Shown here: positions 10,987 to 20,262 of the stretch, in pieces
How the letters are laid out: the number at the start of each line of letters is the position of its first letter
Numbering within the stretch: the first letter of the stretch is position 1
Assembly: GCA_018668255.1 (NCBI GenBank)
Contig: JABISZ010000077.1
Coordinates: forward strand, 1 to 51,234
DNA: 51,234 nucleotides
Direction of reading: 5' to 3'
From: Pseudomonadota bacterium
GTDB taxonomy: Bacteria > Pseudomonadota > Gammaproteobacteria > Ga0077536
Translations under genes and position numbers: made by a program
Notes under the pieces: model-generated
The model's database searches: none
What the model was told of the DNA's origin: nothing
The model's input: only the letters and a program-made list of their open reading frames with translations

Positions 10987-12096
10987 CTAAATTAGTTCAT
11001 CAAAAAATTTCTTTACCCCATTCAGCCAGGTAACTGCTCGAGGACTATGCTTACTGTTTTTAGATAATGTTCCAGAGAACTCCTCCAGTAAAGCTTTTTG
11101 TTTCCCAGTCAAACTTACCGGAGTCTCAACAATAACACGGCAAATCAAATCACCAATGCCTCCTCCGCGTACTGATTTCACTCCTTTCCCTCTCATACGA
11201 AACTGCGAGCCCGTCTGAGTTTCTGGTGGTATTTTTAAAGAGACTCGGCCGTTTAGTGTTGGAACTTCTAACTCTCCACCTAAAGCTGCAATAACAAACC
11301 CTATAGGCACCTCACACTGCAAATTATTTCCATCTCGGTGAAAAATAGAATGCTCACGGACGACCATATTTACGTATAAATCTCCTGAAGGGCCATTATT
11401 CTGACCTCTTTCACCTTCCCCAGATAGCCTTATTCTGTCCCCATTATCGACTCCGGCAGGGACCTTCACCTTGATCGTCTTCTGTCCCCTAACTGTCCCC
11501 GACCCCTGACAAGAGCGACAAGGGTCTTGGATACTTTTACCAGCACCGCGACATTTAGGACAAGTCTGCTGCACAGAAAAGAAGCCTTGCTGGGCTCTCA
11601 CTTGACCAACGCCCCCACACATGCCACAGGATACAGGAGCACTTTTACTTCGAGACCCACTCCCATCACATGAGTCGCACGCAACGAGATTAGGAACCCT
11701 TATTTTTACCTCAGTTCCTGACACTGCATCCTCTAGGGACAATTCCAAGTCGTAGCTTAAATCAGAACCACGGTAAACTCGATTACCGCCGCGCCCACCA
11801 CCAAATATGTCACCAAAGACACTGTCGAAGGCATCTCCCATACCACCTGAACCTGGTGACCCCGCTCCTTGCTCGACACCGGCATGTCCAAATTGATCGT
11901 AAGCGGACCTTTTCTGAGGGTTTCCAAGTACATCATAAGCTTCTTTCGCAGCTTTAAAACTTTCCTCAGCCGACGTGTCATCCGGGTTTCTGTCCGGATG
12001 GAATTTCATTGCCTGACGCCGATAAGCTTTCTTTAAATCCGCTTCACTCGCGTCAGACCCAACGCCTAAGAGTTCGTAATAGTCTCGTTTTGCCAT
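10987..12096 (-). CDS. dnaJ: Molecular chaperone DnaJ (Hsp40)
   Basis: 369 residues, a type I Hsp40 that delivers clients to DnaK and stimulates its ATPase. The J domain has HPD at 33-35, followed by a Gly/Phe-rich linker (about 74-107). The zinc-binding region has four CxxCxGxG repeats beginning at Cys140, Cys157, Cys179 and Cys193. The C-terminal substrate-binding domains follow. It lies 90 bases after dnaK, but a strong intrinsic terminator sits in the gap, so dnaJ probably has reduced read-through or its own promoter. dapB follows 15 bases downstream. Confidence 0.97.
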   Translation of the reverse strand: MAKRDYYELLGVGSDASEADLKKAYRRQAMKFHPDRNPDDTSAEESFKAAKEAYDVLGNPQKRSAYDQFGHAGVEQGAGSPGSGGMGDAFDSVFGDIFGGGRGGNRVYRGSDLSYDLELSLEDAVSGTEVKIRVPNLVACDSCDGSGSRSKSAPVSCGMCGGVGQVRAQQGFFSVQQTCPKCRGAGKSIQDPCRSCQGSGTVRGQKTIKVKVPAGVDNGDRIRLSGEGERGQNNGPSGDLYVNMVVREHSIFHRDGNNLQCEVPIGFVIAALGGELEVPTLNGRVSLKIPPETQTGSQFRMRGKGVKSVRGGGIGDLICRVIVETPVSLTGKQKALLEEFSGTLSKNSKHSPRAVTWLNGVKKFFDELI

Positions 12097-12121
12097 AATA
12101 ATTTATATTTTTCTGTTATGT

Positions 12122-12160
12122 AAAAAAAAAAGCCCAGCTAGAACGTCATTCTACTGGGCT
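12122..12160 (-). terminator. Intrinsic terminator between dnaK and dnaJ
   Basis: On the minus strand, AGCCCAG (12160-12154) pairs with CTGGGCT (12137-12131). The inner arm TAGAA/TTCTA extends the stem with one bulged base. The hairpin is followed at once by nine T residues (12130-12122). This is a textbook rho-independent terminator placed after dnaK. Confidence 0.9.
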
Positions 12161-12186
12161 TTAATAGGCTGGTGTTAACGGTTTAT

Positions 12187-14145
12187 CTACTTACCTTCTT
12201 TCTCTTCTTTCTCTTCTTTCTCTTCTTTCTCTTCTTTCTCTTCTTTTACTTCCTCAAAGTCTGCATCAACTACATTTTCATCATTTGAATCACCTTCAGC
12301 TTCACTCTCTTGCTCTCCACTACTCGCAGCAGCTTCCTCATAAGCTTTTTGAGCCAGAGTCCCCGCAAGTCCACTTAATTGCTCAGTCTTAGCATTGATC
12401 TCATCAAGATCTTCTGACTCAAGTGCTTTCTCTAATGCGCTACAACCTTCTTCTATGCCTTTTCGCTCATCATCAGACACCTTTTCTCCAAGATCCTCCA
12501 ATGATTTTTTTGCGCCACGTACAAGAGACTCAGCCTGATTCTTGGCATTCACTAACTCCTGAAACTTCTTATCTTCTTCCGCATGCAGCTCGGCATCTTT
12601 CACCATATTTTCAATATCTTCATCAGACAAACCACTAGATGCTTTAATAATTATCGATTGTTCCTTCCCTGTAGCTTTATCCTTTGCGGAAACGTTCAAT
12701 ATACCATTAGCATCAATATCAAAAGCAACCTCAATCTGAGGTGTGCCTCTCTGAGCGGGAGGAATATCGGCTAAATCAAAACGTCCTAAAGACTTGTTTC
12801 CATCAGCTCTCTCTCTTTCTCCTTGTAAAACGTGAACAGTAACTGCAGTCTGGTTATCTTCAGCTGTGGAAAAAACCTGCTGCGCCTTAGTCGGAATAGT
12901 AGTGTTCTTCTCAATTAATTTTGTCATTACACCACCGAGCGTCTCAATGCCCAACGACAACGGGGTAACATCTAAAAGCAAGACATCTTTAACATCTCCT
13001 CCTAGCACTCCGGCTTGAATAGCTGCTCCAGAAGCAACAGACTCGTCCGCGTTAACATCTTTGCGAGGTTCCTGCCCAAAGATCTCTTGTACTTTATCTT
13101 GGACCATTGGCATACGAGTTTGGCCACCAACAATTATTATGTCATCAATCTCTGAGGCGGATAATCCTGCATCGCTTAAGGCAAGTTTACATGGAGCAAC
13201 AGTCCTCTCTACCAGATCCTCAACGAGCGACTCAAACTTCGAACGGGTAAGTTTTAAATTCATATGCTTCGGCCCCGAGGCATCGGCTGTAATGTAAGGA
13301 AGATTAATATCGGTTTGCTGCGCAGAAGAGAGTTCCATTTTGGCCTTTTCGGCAGCCTCTTTAAGTCGCTGCAGCGCTAACGGATCATTATGTAAATCGA
13401 CTCCCTGTTCATTTTTAAACTCTTCCGCTAAAAACTCTATCAGACGAAGATCAAAGTCTTCTCCTCCTAAGAAAGTGTCTCCATTCGTAGCTAACACTTC
13501 AAACTGCCTTTCACCGTCAATCTCAGCTACCTCAATGATAGAAACATCGAAGGTCCCACCACCCAAATCATAAACAGCTATTTTTGCATCACCTTGATGT
13601 CTATCCAGTCCATACGCCAATGCTGCGGCTGTAGGCTCATTAATAATCCTCTTGACGTCCAAGCCAGCTATTCGTCCAGCATCTTTTGTAGCCTGTCGTT
13701 GAGAGTCATTGAAGTACGCTGGAACCGTGATGACAGCTTCACTAACTTCATGTCCTAAATAATCTTCAGCAGTTTTTTTCATTTTCATCAGTACACGTGC
13801 TGAAACTTCTGGCGGAGCCATCTTTTTACCATTCGCCTCAACCCAAGCATCGCCATTATCAGCTTTAACGATGTTATAGGGCACCATGCCCTTGTCTCTT
13901 TTGACGACCTCATCATCGAACTTACGTCCGATCAGTCTTTTTACAGCAAACAGAGTATCCTGAGGATTCGTGACCGCCTGTCGCTTTGCTGCTTGTCCAA
14001 CTAAAACCTCGTCCCCTGTAAAAGCTACAATTGACGGAGTCGTCCTACTACCTTCGCTGTTCTCAATGACTTTAACCTCGCCTCCATCTAAAACCGCAAC
14101 ACACGAATTTGTAGTCCCTAAATCGATACCAATAATGTTTCCCAT
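12187..14145 (-). CDS. dnaK: Molecular chaperone DnaK (Hsp70)
   Basis: 652 residues. The nucleotide-binding domain opens with [14 protein letters not shown] and carries [15 protein letters not shown] and [13 protein letters not shown]. The substrate-binding domain and helical lid follow, and the normal end VDADFEEVK is present. Beyond it is an unusual highly charged tail of about five Lys-Glu-Glu units and a final EGK, encoded by a perfect nine-base tandem repeat. The family usually ends a few residues after EEVK, so the tail is an addition of roughly 20 residues. GrpE (upstream) and DnaJ (downstream) complete the chaperone cycle. ATG start, 84 bases after grpE. Confidence 0.97.
   Translation of the reverse strand: MGNIIGIDLGTTNSCVAVLDGGEVKVIENSEGSRTTPSIVAFTGDEVLVGQAAKRQAVTNPQDTLFAVKRLIGRKFDDEVVKRDKGMVPYNIVKADNGDAWVEANGKKMAPPEVSARVLMKMKKTAEDYLGHEVSEAVITVPAYFNDSQRQATKDAGRIAGLDVKRIINEPTAAALAYGLDRHQGDAKIAVYDLGGGTFDVSIIEVAEIDGERQFEVLATNGDTFLGGEDFDLRLIEFLAEEFKNEQGVDLHNDPLALQRLKEAAEKAKMELSSAQQTDINLPYITADASGPKHMNLKLTRSKFESLVEDLVERTVAPCKLALSDAGLSASEIDDIIIVGGQTRMPMVQDKVQEIFGQEPRKDVNADESVASGAAIQAGVLGGDVKDVLLLDVTPLSLGIETLGGVMTKLIEKNTTIPTKAQQVFSTAEDNQTAVTVHVLQGERERADGNKSLGRFDLADIPPAQRGTPQIEVAFDIDANGILNVSAKDKATGKEQSIIIKASSGLSDEDIENMVKDAELHAEEDKKFQELVNAKNQAESLVRGAKKSLEDLGEKVSDDERKGIEEGCSALEKALESEDLDEINAKTEQLSGLAGTLAQKAYEEAAASSGEQESEAEGDSNDENVVDADFEEVKEEKEEKEEKEEKEEKEGK
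12196..12247 (-). repeat. Nine-base tandem repeat at the dnaK 3' end
   Basis: The plus strand shows TTCTTTCTC five times without error (12196-12240), then TTCTTTT as a partial sixth copy. On the coding strand this encodes repeated Glu-Lys-Glu residues in frame. A repeat length divisible by three means copy-number change would lengthen or shorten the DnaK tail without a frameshift. Confidence 0.95.
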
Positions 14146-14229
14146 GACTCGCCTCTAAATTAAATCTAAATTTTGTTACTTAATGACATGTGGCCTTTGT
14201 TTGAAAAATCAACCCTGGCCCCTGCACAT

Positions 14230-14841
14230 TCACTCTGCTTTAGAAACCACTACCAGAGCAGGTCTCACCAGACGATCATTTAACAAATAGCCTTTTTGCA
14301 TAACTCTGAGGACATGTCCTTCCTCTAGAGAGGAAGACACTTCTGTCATCATCGCCTGCTGAAACTGGGGATCAAATTTCTCATTGACCGGATCCACGAC
14401 CCGAACATTGAGCTTTTCAAAAAAATCTGAAAACATTTTGACTGTCAATTCCATACCCTCTCGCAATGGCTGTATTGATTCTGCTGTCGCAGTAGCCTCA
14501 AGCCCCATATCAATGCTGTCTTTAACTGGTAAAAGTTCTTGTAACAATCTTTCCAACCCATACTTATGAGCAGACGCGACATCTTTCTCGGCTCGCTTGC
14601 GGACATTTTCAACATCAGCTCTCGCTCTCAGAACATCTTCTTTTAGCAGCCTTATTTCCTCTGTCAGTTCAAAATTTAGGTCTTGGCCAGACTCTTCAAT
14701 AGTCACTGCCTCTGACGTAGAGATTTCTTCTTCCACGTCTGAAACGCCCTCTGTTTCAACAGGCGTGGGCTTTTCTTCTACAAGTTCATCCTCAGCTTCA
14801 TTGTTAGACGGCTCCGCGTTTCCTGTTATTTCGTCATTCAC
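14230..14841 (-). CDS. grpE: Nucleotide exchange factor GrpE
   Basis: 203 residues. GrpE releases ADP from DnaK. The first 60 residues are acidic and low-complexity, then a long helix (about 60-115) and the C-terminal beta domain with VDPVNEKFDPQFQQAM and the ending VRPALVVVSKAE. The start is GTG at 14841, the only initiator in the frame, with AGGAAAAG upstream. It lies between hrcA and dnaK on the same strand. No CIRCE inverted repeat or clear sigma-32 promoter was recognised upstream. Confidence 0.95.
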   Translation of the reverse strand: MNDEITGNAEPSNNEAEDELVEEKPTPVETEGVSDVEEEISTSEAVTIEESGQDLNFELTEEIRLLKEDVLRARADVENVRKRAEKDVASAHKYGLERLLQELLPVKDSIDMGLEATATAESIQPLREGMELTVKMFSDFFEKLNVRVVDPVNEKFDPQFQQAMMTEVSSSLEEGHVLRVMQKGYLLNDRLVRPALVVVSKAE

Positions 14842-14872
14842 GATAAATTCTTTTCCTAATTATTTAGTTTCA

Positions 14873-14925
14873 GTTGAAAGCAACCGCAGGTCGATCCATA
14901 CGCTGACGCATGAAATTTTCCATGC
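14873..14925 (-). repeat. Two short inverted repeats in the hrcA-grpE gap
   Basis: GTTG-AAAG-CAAC (14873-14884) and GCATG-eight bases-CATGC (14908-14925) lie just upstream of the grpE start. Neither resembles CIRCE. They may be operator-like or mRNA hairpins; the function is unknown. Confidence 0.3.
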
Positions 14926-14942
14926 AAATGATTACGTTGGGG

Positions 14943-15986
14943 CTAATTTGTAGAATTCAAGGCAGTACTAAGCATCTTTGCAGTCAAGTCTACAATAGGG
15001 ATCACTCGTTCATATTCCATGCGCGTAGGCCCTATTACACCTAGTACACCCAAAGTACGATGCCGGTCAGTATACGTCGATGTCACGATACTACAGTGAT
15101 CGAAAGCTTTATTTCCCGACTCCTCTCCAATAAAAATCTGAACTCCGTTAGCACTTATCGACTGCTCTAGTAAATGTAGGATTTCCCCTTTTTGAGCAAA
15201 AGCATCAAACAAGTTCCTGAGATGTTCTATATCTGAAAGCTCATTAATATCCATCAAATTTGTCTGACCGGCCAGGACATAATCCTTGTTGCCGGCACGC
15301 GCAGGAAAAGCTTTCTGTGATATGTCCATCACTAAGCCCATTAACTGATCAAGCTCCGCTCGGGCAACTTGCATCTCGGCAATAAGACCTTCTTTAAGCG
15401 CCTCGATATCTCTCCCCGCAAATGCAGAACTCAAATAATTGGCTGCCTGTGTTAATTCGGCCTGACCATAGACTCTGTCAGTCTTAATAATACGGTTTTC
15501 AACTTCTCGATCGTTCGTTACCAGTATCACAAGAACACGATTTTCACTTAGAGAAAGGAACTCCACCTGTCTTAAAGCTCGTTTTTCCGTAATCGGAATC
15601 ATAACTAAACCGGCTAGCTTAGTTAAACCAGAAAGTATTCTAGAAGTTTTCCCTAACAAAGCATCCACATCGTCATCTTTCTCCAGACTACTTTCCATCT
15701 CCCGAATGTCGGATGTCGACAAATCTCGGTAAGTGACGACCTGGTCGACAAAAAAACGATACCCTGCTTCAGTAGGAACCCTGCCTGCGGACGTATGGGG
15801 TGATATTATCAGTCCTAGATCTTCTAAATCTGCCATTACGTTGCGGATAGTAGCCGAGCTAATATCTAGTTGGGCATCACGTGCGAGAGTGCGCGAGCCG
15901 ACTGGCTGCCCATCAGCAATATACCGTTCCACGAGAACCTTAAAAAGGTGGTGTGAACGCTCGTTCAAACTAATATCAACACTCAT
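14943..15986 (-). CDS. hrcA: Heat-inducible transcription repressor HrcA
   Basis: 347 residues with the start at 15986. HrcA represses class I heat-shock genes by binding CIRCE. The N-terminal winged helix contains LNERSHHLFKVLVERYI, QPVGSRTLAR, SSATIRNVMADLEDLGL and SAGRVPTEAGYRFFVD, all typical. The longer frame from 16073 adds a hydrophobic stretch absent from the family and has been rejected. No strong Shine-Dalgarno precedes the ATG, and a -10-like TATAGT lies only about 13 bases upstream, so the message may have a very short leader. It heads the grpE-dnaK-dnaJ series and is divergent from nadK. Confidence 0.93.
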   Translation of the reverse strand: MSVDISLNERSHHLFKVLVERYIADGQPVGSRTLARDAQLDISSATIRNVMADLEDLGLIISPHTSAGRVPTEAGYRFFVDQVVTYRDLSTSDIREMESSLEKDDDVDALLGKTSRILSGLTKLAGLVMIPITEKRALRQVEFLSLSENRVLVILVTNDREVENRIIKTDRVYGQAELTQAANYLSSAFAGRDIEALKEGLIAEMQVARAELDQLMGLVMDISQKAFPARAGNKDYVLAGQTNLMDINELSDIEHLRNLFDAFAQKGEILHLLEQSISANGVQIFIGEESGNKAFDHCSIVTSTYTDRHRTLGVLGVIGPTRMEYERVIPIVDLTAKMLSTALNSTN

Positions 15987-16085
15987 ATACTTAATACTAT
16001 ACCGGATAACACCAAACAAATAAGCTAGCAAAAAACCCACAAAAAACCAATACTGTAATGTATGCCACCGCAATTTTTTTTCTTC

Positions 16086-16115
16086 TTGTGTTGTATCGGT
16101 GTTACTTTTTATACT
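16086..16115 (+). promoter_or_regulatory. Candidate promoter for nadK-recN
   Basis: TTGTGT (16086-16091) and TATACT (16110-16115) are separated by 18 bases. The -10 box matches sigma-70 at five of six positions, the -35 at three of six. The predicted start leaves a leader of about 20 bases containing the AGGGG that precedes nadK. Confidence 0.4.
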
Positions 16116-16141
16116 TCATCCGCTCGAATAGGGGTAAACCA

Positions 16142-17014
16142 ATGTTTAGAAATATAGGTATCGTATCTGCTGTTAGCAGTAAAACAATAGAAAAAGCCGT
16201 CCTTGAAGTTGTCTCCATAATCAGTGAAAAAGGCTGTAAAGCATATCTGGACAATCGAATTGTATTAAATAGCGCATCTGCGAACATGGAAGTACTCCCA
16301 GTTGCAGCGTTATCAGAGAAATGCGATTTAATTATTTCTATCGGTGGAGATGGCACCCTCCTTCAGGCTGCCACATTAACTTATCCGCATGAGGTGGCGT
16401 TACTAGGCATCAATCTAGGACGTCTAGGATTCCTTGCTGATTTGCCCCCTGACAACTTAAAAGTAGATCTAGGGGCTATACTTGAGGGAGATATCGTCAC
16501 AGAAGAGCGGTCAGTTCTAGGTTGTGAAGTTGTCCGATCTGAAAAAGTCATCGCGACCTGCCATGGACTTAATGACGTTGTAATACAAAAATGGAACTCA
16601 GCACGGCTGATAACTCTCAACACCTATGTAAACGACAAGTTTCTCCATTCTCAACGAGGGGACGGCATGATCGTAGCCACTCCTACCGGGTCGACAGCAT
16701 ACGCGATGTCAGGAGGCGGCCCCATCTTAGACCCTGAAATTGATGCCTTAGCTTTAGTTCCCATATGTCCCCATACACTGACAAACCGGCCAATAGTCAT
16801 ATCAGATAAAGCTATGATAGAAATTAGAATAGCTACTGAGCGTGACGATCAGGCGCGACTGACTTGCGACGGGAACTCAATCCACGATCTACTTCGCGGG
16901 GATAAAATTTTCATTTCGCGAAAAGCAAAAGCCATCAAACTAGCTCACCCTTCAAAGAATAATCATTACGCAACGCTTAGAGCTAAACTTAACTGGGCGC
17001 TCGATCCTTGTTAA
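16142..17014 (+). CDS. nadK: NAD kinase
   Basis: 290 residues from the ATG at 16142 (E. coli NadK has 292). It phosphorylates NAD to NADP. The diagnostic GGDGT is at 68-72. NDVVIQKW, a TPTGSTAYAMSGGGPI loop and the C-terminal SCDGN-like TCDGNSIHDLL are also present. I chose this start because AGGGG lies seven bases upstream and MFRNIGIVSA aligns with family N-termini; the frame extends back to 16058 without family support. The stop overlaps recN by seven bases, so nadK and recN are coupled. It is divergent from hrcA. Confidence 0.95.
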   Translation: MFRNIGIVSAVSSKTIEKAVLEVVSIISEKGCKAYLDNRIVLNSASANMEVLPVAALSEKCDLIISIGGDGTLLQAATLTYPHEVALLGINLGRLGFLADLPPDNLKVDLGAILEGDIVTEERSVLGCEVVRSEKVIATCHGLNDVVIQKWNSARLITLNTYVNDKFLHSQRGDGMIVATPTGSTAYAMSGGGPILDPEIDALALVPICPHTLTNRPIVISDKAMIEIRIATERDDQARLTCDGNSIHDLLRGDKIFISRKAKAIKLAHPSKNNHYATLRAKLNWALDPC

Positions 17015-18687
17015 CCCATATACACATACGTAACCTGGTCGTGATTGAAGAAGCTAATGCCGATTTTGGAAAGGGTCTAACCGTAATAACTGGGGAAACA
17101 GGGTCTGGAAAATCAGTCTTCCTCCAAGCACTCGGTCTCGCTCTTGGGAGTAAAGCAGACACTCAAATGATTAGAAGCGGTGAAGAACGTGCTTCTATTA
17201 GTGCTACTTTTAACTTAGCGACTGGTTCGCCCGCACTAAGCTTTTTAGAGGAGCATCAATTAGACCAAAAAAATGAATGTATTCTCAGACGGATAATAAA
17301 CCGAGACGCAAGGTCGAGAGCTTTTTGCAACGAGACGCCCATCACTTTAGCCACGCTAGAGCAGTTAGGTCGGCTGCTGGTTGATGTGCACGCCCAACAT
17401 GCTGGACGCAAGATTGTGGATAGTGCGGCTCAACGTGAACAACTGGACGCGTACGGCAAACTTGAAGAAAAAATTCTTACTGTCAAGAGCGTGTTCCAAG
17501 AATGGAAATCGCTTTCTGAGCAACTTAAATCTATAGATAATTCGGATGCTAACGAGGCACGAAAAGAACTTCTGGAATACCAGATACTAGAGCTAGAAGA
17601 TGCCAATCTTGATCTAGATGAACTTTCATCTATAGAAAGCGAGTACAAGATGCTGGCCAAATCTGATGGTTATATAGCGAGCTTAAAAGAGGCCGATGTT
17701 ATTTTATCGGGAAACGAAAACACTGTTGTAGAGAGTCTTCGCACTGTCATTCGTTACGTCAAACAAATAGCATCAGAAGTCCCTGCGGCGGCTAATCTGA
17801 GCTGCCTGTTAGAGCAAGCCGAAATGTCAACGGAAGAAGCCATACATGAGCTCGGCCTGCTTGGCGACTCTCTAGAACAAGATCCAAAGCGATTGACTTA
17901 TTTAGATGATAGGCTAAGAGATTTGCATGCGTTATCGAGAAAACATGGAATAGAATTGCAGCGGTTGAATGAAAAATATGTTTCACTTCAAAATGAGCTA
18001 GGATCTTTGACTTCCAAAAGCGCTGAGACTCAGTCTTTAGCCAAGAATATTGTCGCGTGTCGTACAAAATTTGACGCTGCCGCTAAAATTCTGTCGCTGG
18101 CAAGAATGAAAGTAAGAACTCGTATGTCTAAGGAAATAACAGAAAAACTGAAACTGTTAGACATGCCCTATGCGAACTTCGAAATATCTATTCACAGTAT
18201 GACTGATAGCGAACCTCATTCTTCTGGAGTAGACCAAGTGGAATTTCTCGTCTCAACCAATCCCGAAAGTAGTCTATGCCCGTTAGGTAAAATAGCATCA
18301 GGAGGAGAGCTCTCTAGAATTAGCTTGGCTGTTCAATCGTCAACAGCAGCACATTCTCAAGTACCTTGCGTAATCTATGATGAGGTAGACACTGGTATCG
18401 GAGGGGACACTGCAAACACTGTAGGAGAAAACCTGCTGTTAGTTGCCAGTCATTGCCAAGTCATCTGTATCACACATTCTCCTCAGGTAGCTGGCGCTGG
18501 CACAAGCCACCTCCTCATGGAGAAAAAAATAATTAATAAGCAATCGAGTGCCCAGGTCAAAGCCGTCTTTGGAAAGAGCCGAGAAAGTGAAATTTCACGT
18601 ATGTTAGGTGCAAAGAAAGGAACAACTTCGAGCATTGCTCATGCCCGAGATCTAATAGAAGTGCACGTCAAGTCAGAAAGCAAATAA
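17008..18687 (+). CDS. recN: DNA repair protein RecN
   Basis: 559 residues. It is an SMC-like ATPase that tethers broken DNA during recombinational repair. Walker A GETGSGKS is at 29-36 and coiled-coil arms occupy roughly 150-360. The ABC signature SGGELSRISLAVQ and Walker B CVIYDEVDTGIGG follow, and the C-terminus has the THSPQVAG switch. The start is TTG at 17008 inside the end of nadK and gives the conserved MLTHIHIRNLVVIEEA. No LexA box was recognised upstream; expression would come from the nadK promoter or from within nadK. It converges on fur with four bases between stops. Confidence 0.95.
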   Translation: MLTHIHIRNLVVIEEANADFGKGLTVITGETGSGKSVFLQALGLALGSKADTQMIRSGEERASISATFNLATGSPALSFLEEHQLDQKNECILRRIINRDARSRAFCNETPITLATLEQLGRLLVDVHAQHAGRKIVDSAAQREQLDAYGKLEEKILTVKSVFQEWKSLSEQLKSIDNSDANEARKELLEYQILELEDANLDLDELSSIESEYKMLAKSDGYIASLKEADVILSGNENTVVESLRTVIRYVKQIASEVPAAANLSCLLEQAEMSTEEAIHELGLLGDSLEQDPKRLTYLDDRLRDLHALSRKHGIELQRLNEKYVSLQNELGSLTSKSAETQSLAKNIVACRTKFDAAAKILSLARMKVRTRMSKEITEKLKLLDMPYANFEISIHSMTDSEPHSSGVDQVEFLVSTNPESSLCPLGKIASGGELSRISLAVQSSTAAHSQVPCVIYDEVDTGIGGDTANTVGENLLLVASHCQVICITHSPQVAGAGTSHLLMEKKIINKQSSAQVKAVFGKSRESEISRMLGAKKGTTSSIAHARDLIEVHVKSESK

Positions 18688-18691
18688 AGGG

Positions 18692-19099
18692 TCAATCAGA
18701 ACCTTTCGGTTTCACGTAAAGAACCAAACTATGATCCTGAAGACTATATCCGTGACGGTCGACTATTTCGTTCTGCAATCTTTCAATCTCTTCGGATTTA
18801 AATTCAATAACTTCACCCGTGACTACGTTCACCATGTGATCATGATGGTCGTTCTGGGTCATTTCAAAAACTGCATGGCCACTATCAAAATTGTGTCTCT
18901 CAACGATACCTGCACCTTCAAACTGAGTAAGCACGCGATAAATTGTTGCTAATCCAACGTCATCTCCCGAGCCGAGCAATGCTTTGTAGACGTCTTCCGC
19001 ACTCATATGTCTAGCAGATGACGTTTCCAAGATCTCTAGTATGCGCAGTCTTGGTAAGGTGGCTTTTAAGCCTGCTTTTTTAAGTTCTTTAGTATTCAT
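18692..19099 (-). CDS. fur: Ferric uptake regulator Fur
   Basis: 135 residues. An N-terminal winged helix (KKAGLKATLPRLRILEIL, ATIYRVLTQFE) precedes a dimerisation and metal domain with HNFDSGHAVFE and HHDHMVNVVTGEVIEF. Fur represses iron-uptake genes when loaded with Fe(II). The protein contains no cysteine at all. The CxxC structural zinc site of E. coli Fur is replaced by VNVVTGE, so it must fold like the Pseudomonas-type Fur proteins that do not rely on that site. It lies convergent with recN and divergent from bamE, an arrangement common in gammaproteobacteria. Confidence 0.94.
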   Translation of the reverse strand: MNTKELKKAGLKATLPRLRILEILETSSARHMSAEDVYKALLGSGDDVGLATIYRVLTQFEGAGIVERHNFDSGHAVFEMTQNDHHDHMVNVVTGEVIEFKSEEIERLQNEIVDRHGYSLQDHSLVLYVKPKGSD

Positions 19100-19289
19100 T
19101 GGTCTAACCCGTATTCCTGTCGCTTAAGCTGACAAGGGACAACTATAACATTTTCTGCTTAATTACGCTCATTATGCTACGATCAGAGCCAGTTAGAAAA
19201 AAAATCAGGCAGTTTAAAGCTTATACTGCGAGCCAACTATTTGAGCCCGAGTACTCACAAATTCAACTTATCTATTTTCAGGTCTACTT

Positions 19290-19979
19290 ATGAGAAAGAT
19301 TACATTAATCAGCGCGTTATCCTTGCTGCTTTTGAGCTGCTCCAAATCCTATGTACCTGGAATACCCAAGCTATCGGACATCAACGATCTGAAATTCGTT
19401 CATAAAATAGACATTCAGCAAGGCAATGTGGTGACGCAAAACATGCTTGCACAACTAGAAGTAGGAATGGATAAAGAAAAAGTACAATTCATCATGGGTA
19501 CGCCAATAATAAAGGACACTTTTAACAGTCATCGGTGGGATTATATTTTTACCTACGATAGGCAACGCGAGTTCCTCTCGAAAAGAACAATAACACTATA
19601 TTTTGAGGGGGATTCTCTCAGTGTAATTAAGGGGGACATCAAAGCAGCGGAAAAAGAATTAGTTGCCAAGCGGCATGAGGATACGGAAATACTCGTCCCA
19701 CGCTTTGTCAAGAGAAGTATGAAAGAACGCATACTTAACAAACTGTCTTTATCCAAAGAGAAAGACACAAACGCAAAATTCGCTGACGCTGACGAAAATA
19801 ATGAAGTGACTGAGGCTGACAAAAAAGTCGAATACCACACAGATAAAATCATAAAGGCCATAGAGAAAAGCCCTTATGCTGGTCTACAATCAGGCCCAGG
19901 AGAGGGCCCAGCAATAGATCCCGATGCAATACCAAACGACGACAAAAAGAAAAGTTTCGTCAGCCGTCTCTTTGATTAG
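19290..19979 (+). CDS. bamE: Outer-membrane assembly lipoprotein BamE (SmpA/OmlA)
   Basis: 229 residues. A lipoprotein signal ends in LLSC with Cys17 as the lipidation site, and position +2 is Ser, consistent with outer-membrane sorting. The BamE fold spans about 30-120, with QGNVVTQNMLAQLEVGMDK, FIMGTPIIKDTFNSHRWDY and TLYFEGDSL. It stabilises the BamABCDE machine that inserts beta-barrels. About 100 extra residues, highly charged and low in complexity, follow the fold; E. coli BamE is only 113 residues. The 3' end overlaps rnfH on the other strand by 20 bases. A TATACT at 19222-19227 is a possible -10 box, but no -35 was found. Confidence 0.9.
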   Translation: MRKITLISALSLLLLSCSKSYVPGIPKLSDINDLKFVHKIDIQQGNVVTQNMLAQLEVGMDKEKVQFIMGTPIIKDTFNSHRWDYIFTYDRQREFLSKRTITLYFEGDSLSVIKGDIKAAEKELVAKRHEDTEILVPRFVKRSMKERILNKLSLSKEKDTNAKFADADENNEVTEADKKVEYHTDKIIKAIEKSPYAGLQSGPGEGPAIDPDAIPNDDKKKSFVSRLFD

Positions 19980-20262
19980 TGGCACGAAGAATACGTAGCG
20001 CTTTTGCATCAGCGGTGATGGGACTATAAATTTCTATTCTATCGCCCGAACAAAGCAGAGTTTTGCGGTCTCTCTTGCGGCCAAAAATTCCGTACGAAGC
20101 GCGATTCCTGTCTTCGTAACCCAGCTTATCAAGCAACATCGAACGCTCAACGGCGTTTTCCAAGGAAGTCCCAAGGGGCATGCTGAGCTCTGCGACTTCC
20201 ACGCTCCCTTTAACTGACAGGACTACTTGCACCGAAATTCTTTGTACTTTAGTACTTTTCAT
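19960..20262 (-). CDS. rnfH: RnfH family protein (UPF0125), ubiquitin-like
   Basis: 100 residues. The fold and motifs match the small ubiquitin-like RnfH family: SVQVVLSVKG near the start, VGIFGRKRDRKT-like sequence YGIFGRKRDRKTLLCSGDRIEIYSP in the middle, then PKEARR-like basic residues. The biochemical role is unclear in the family. The ATG is inside the ratA 3' end (14-base overlap), the usual ratA-rnfH toxin/antitoxin-like gene pair. The 3' end overlaps bamE on the opposite strand. Confidence 0.88.
   Translation of the reverse strand: MKSTKVQRISVQVVLSVKGSVEVAELSMPLGTSLENAVERSMLLDKLGYEDRNRASYGIFGRKRDRKTLLCSGDRIEIYSPITADAKALRILRATNQRDG

Noticed and set aside
12196-12247. CRISPR-like repeat
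   Set aside because: The units are nine bases, contiguous, without spacers, and encode part of DnaK in frame.
15987-16073. N-terminal extension of hrcA with a hydrophobic segment
   Set aside because: HrcA is a cytoplasmic repressor and family members start near LNERS; the extension overlaps the nadK promoter region.
16058-16141. N-terminal extension of nadK
   Set aside because: The internal ATG has a good AGGGG site and family alignment; the extension is hydrophobic and lies over the promoter.
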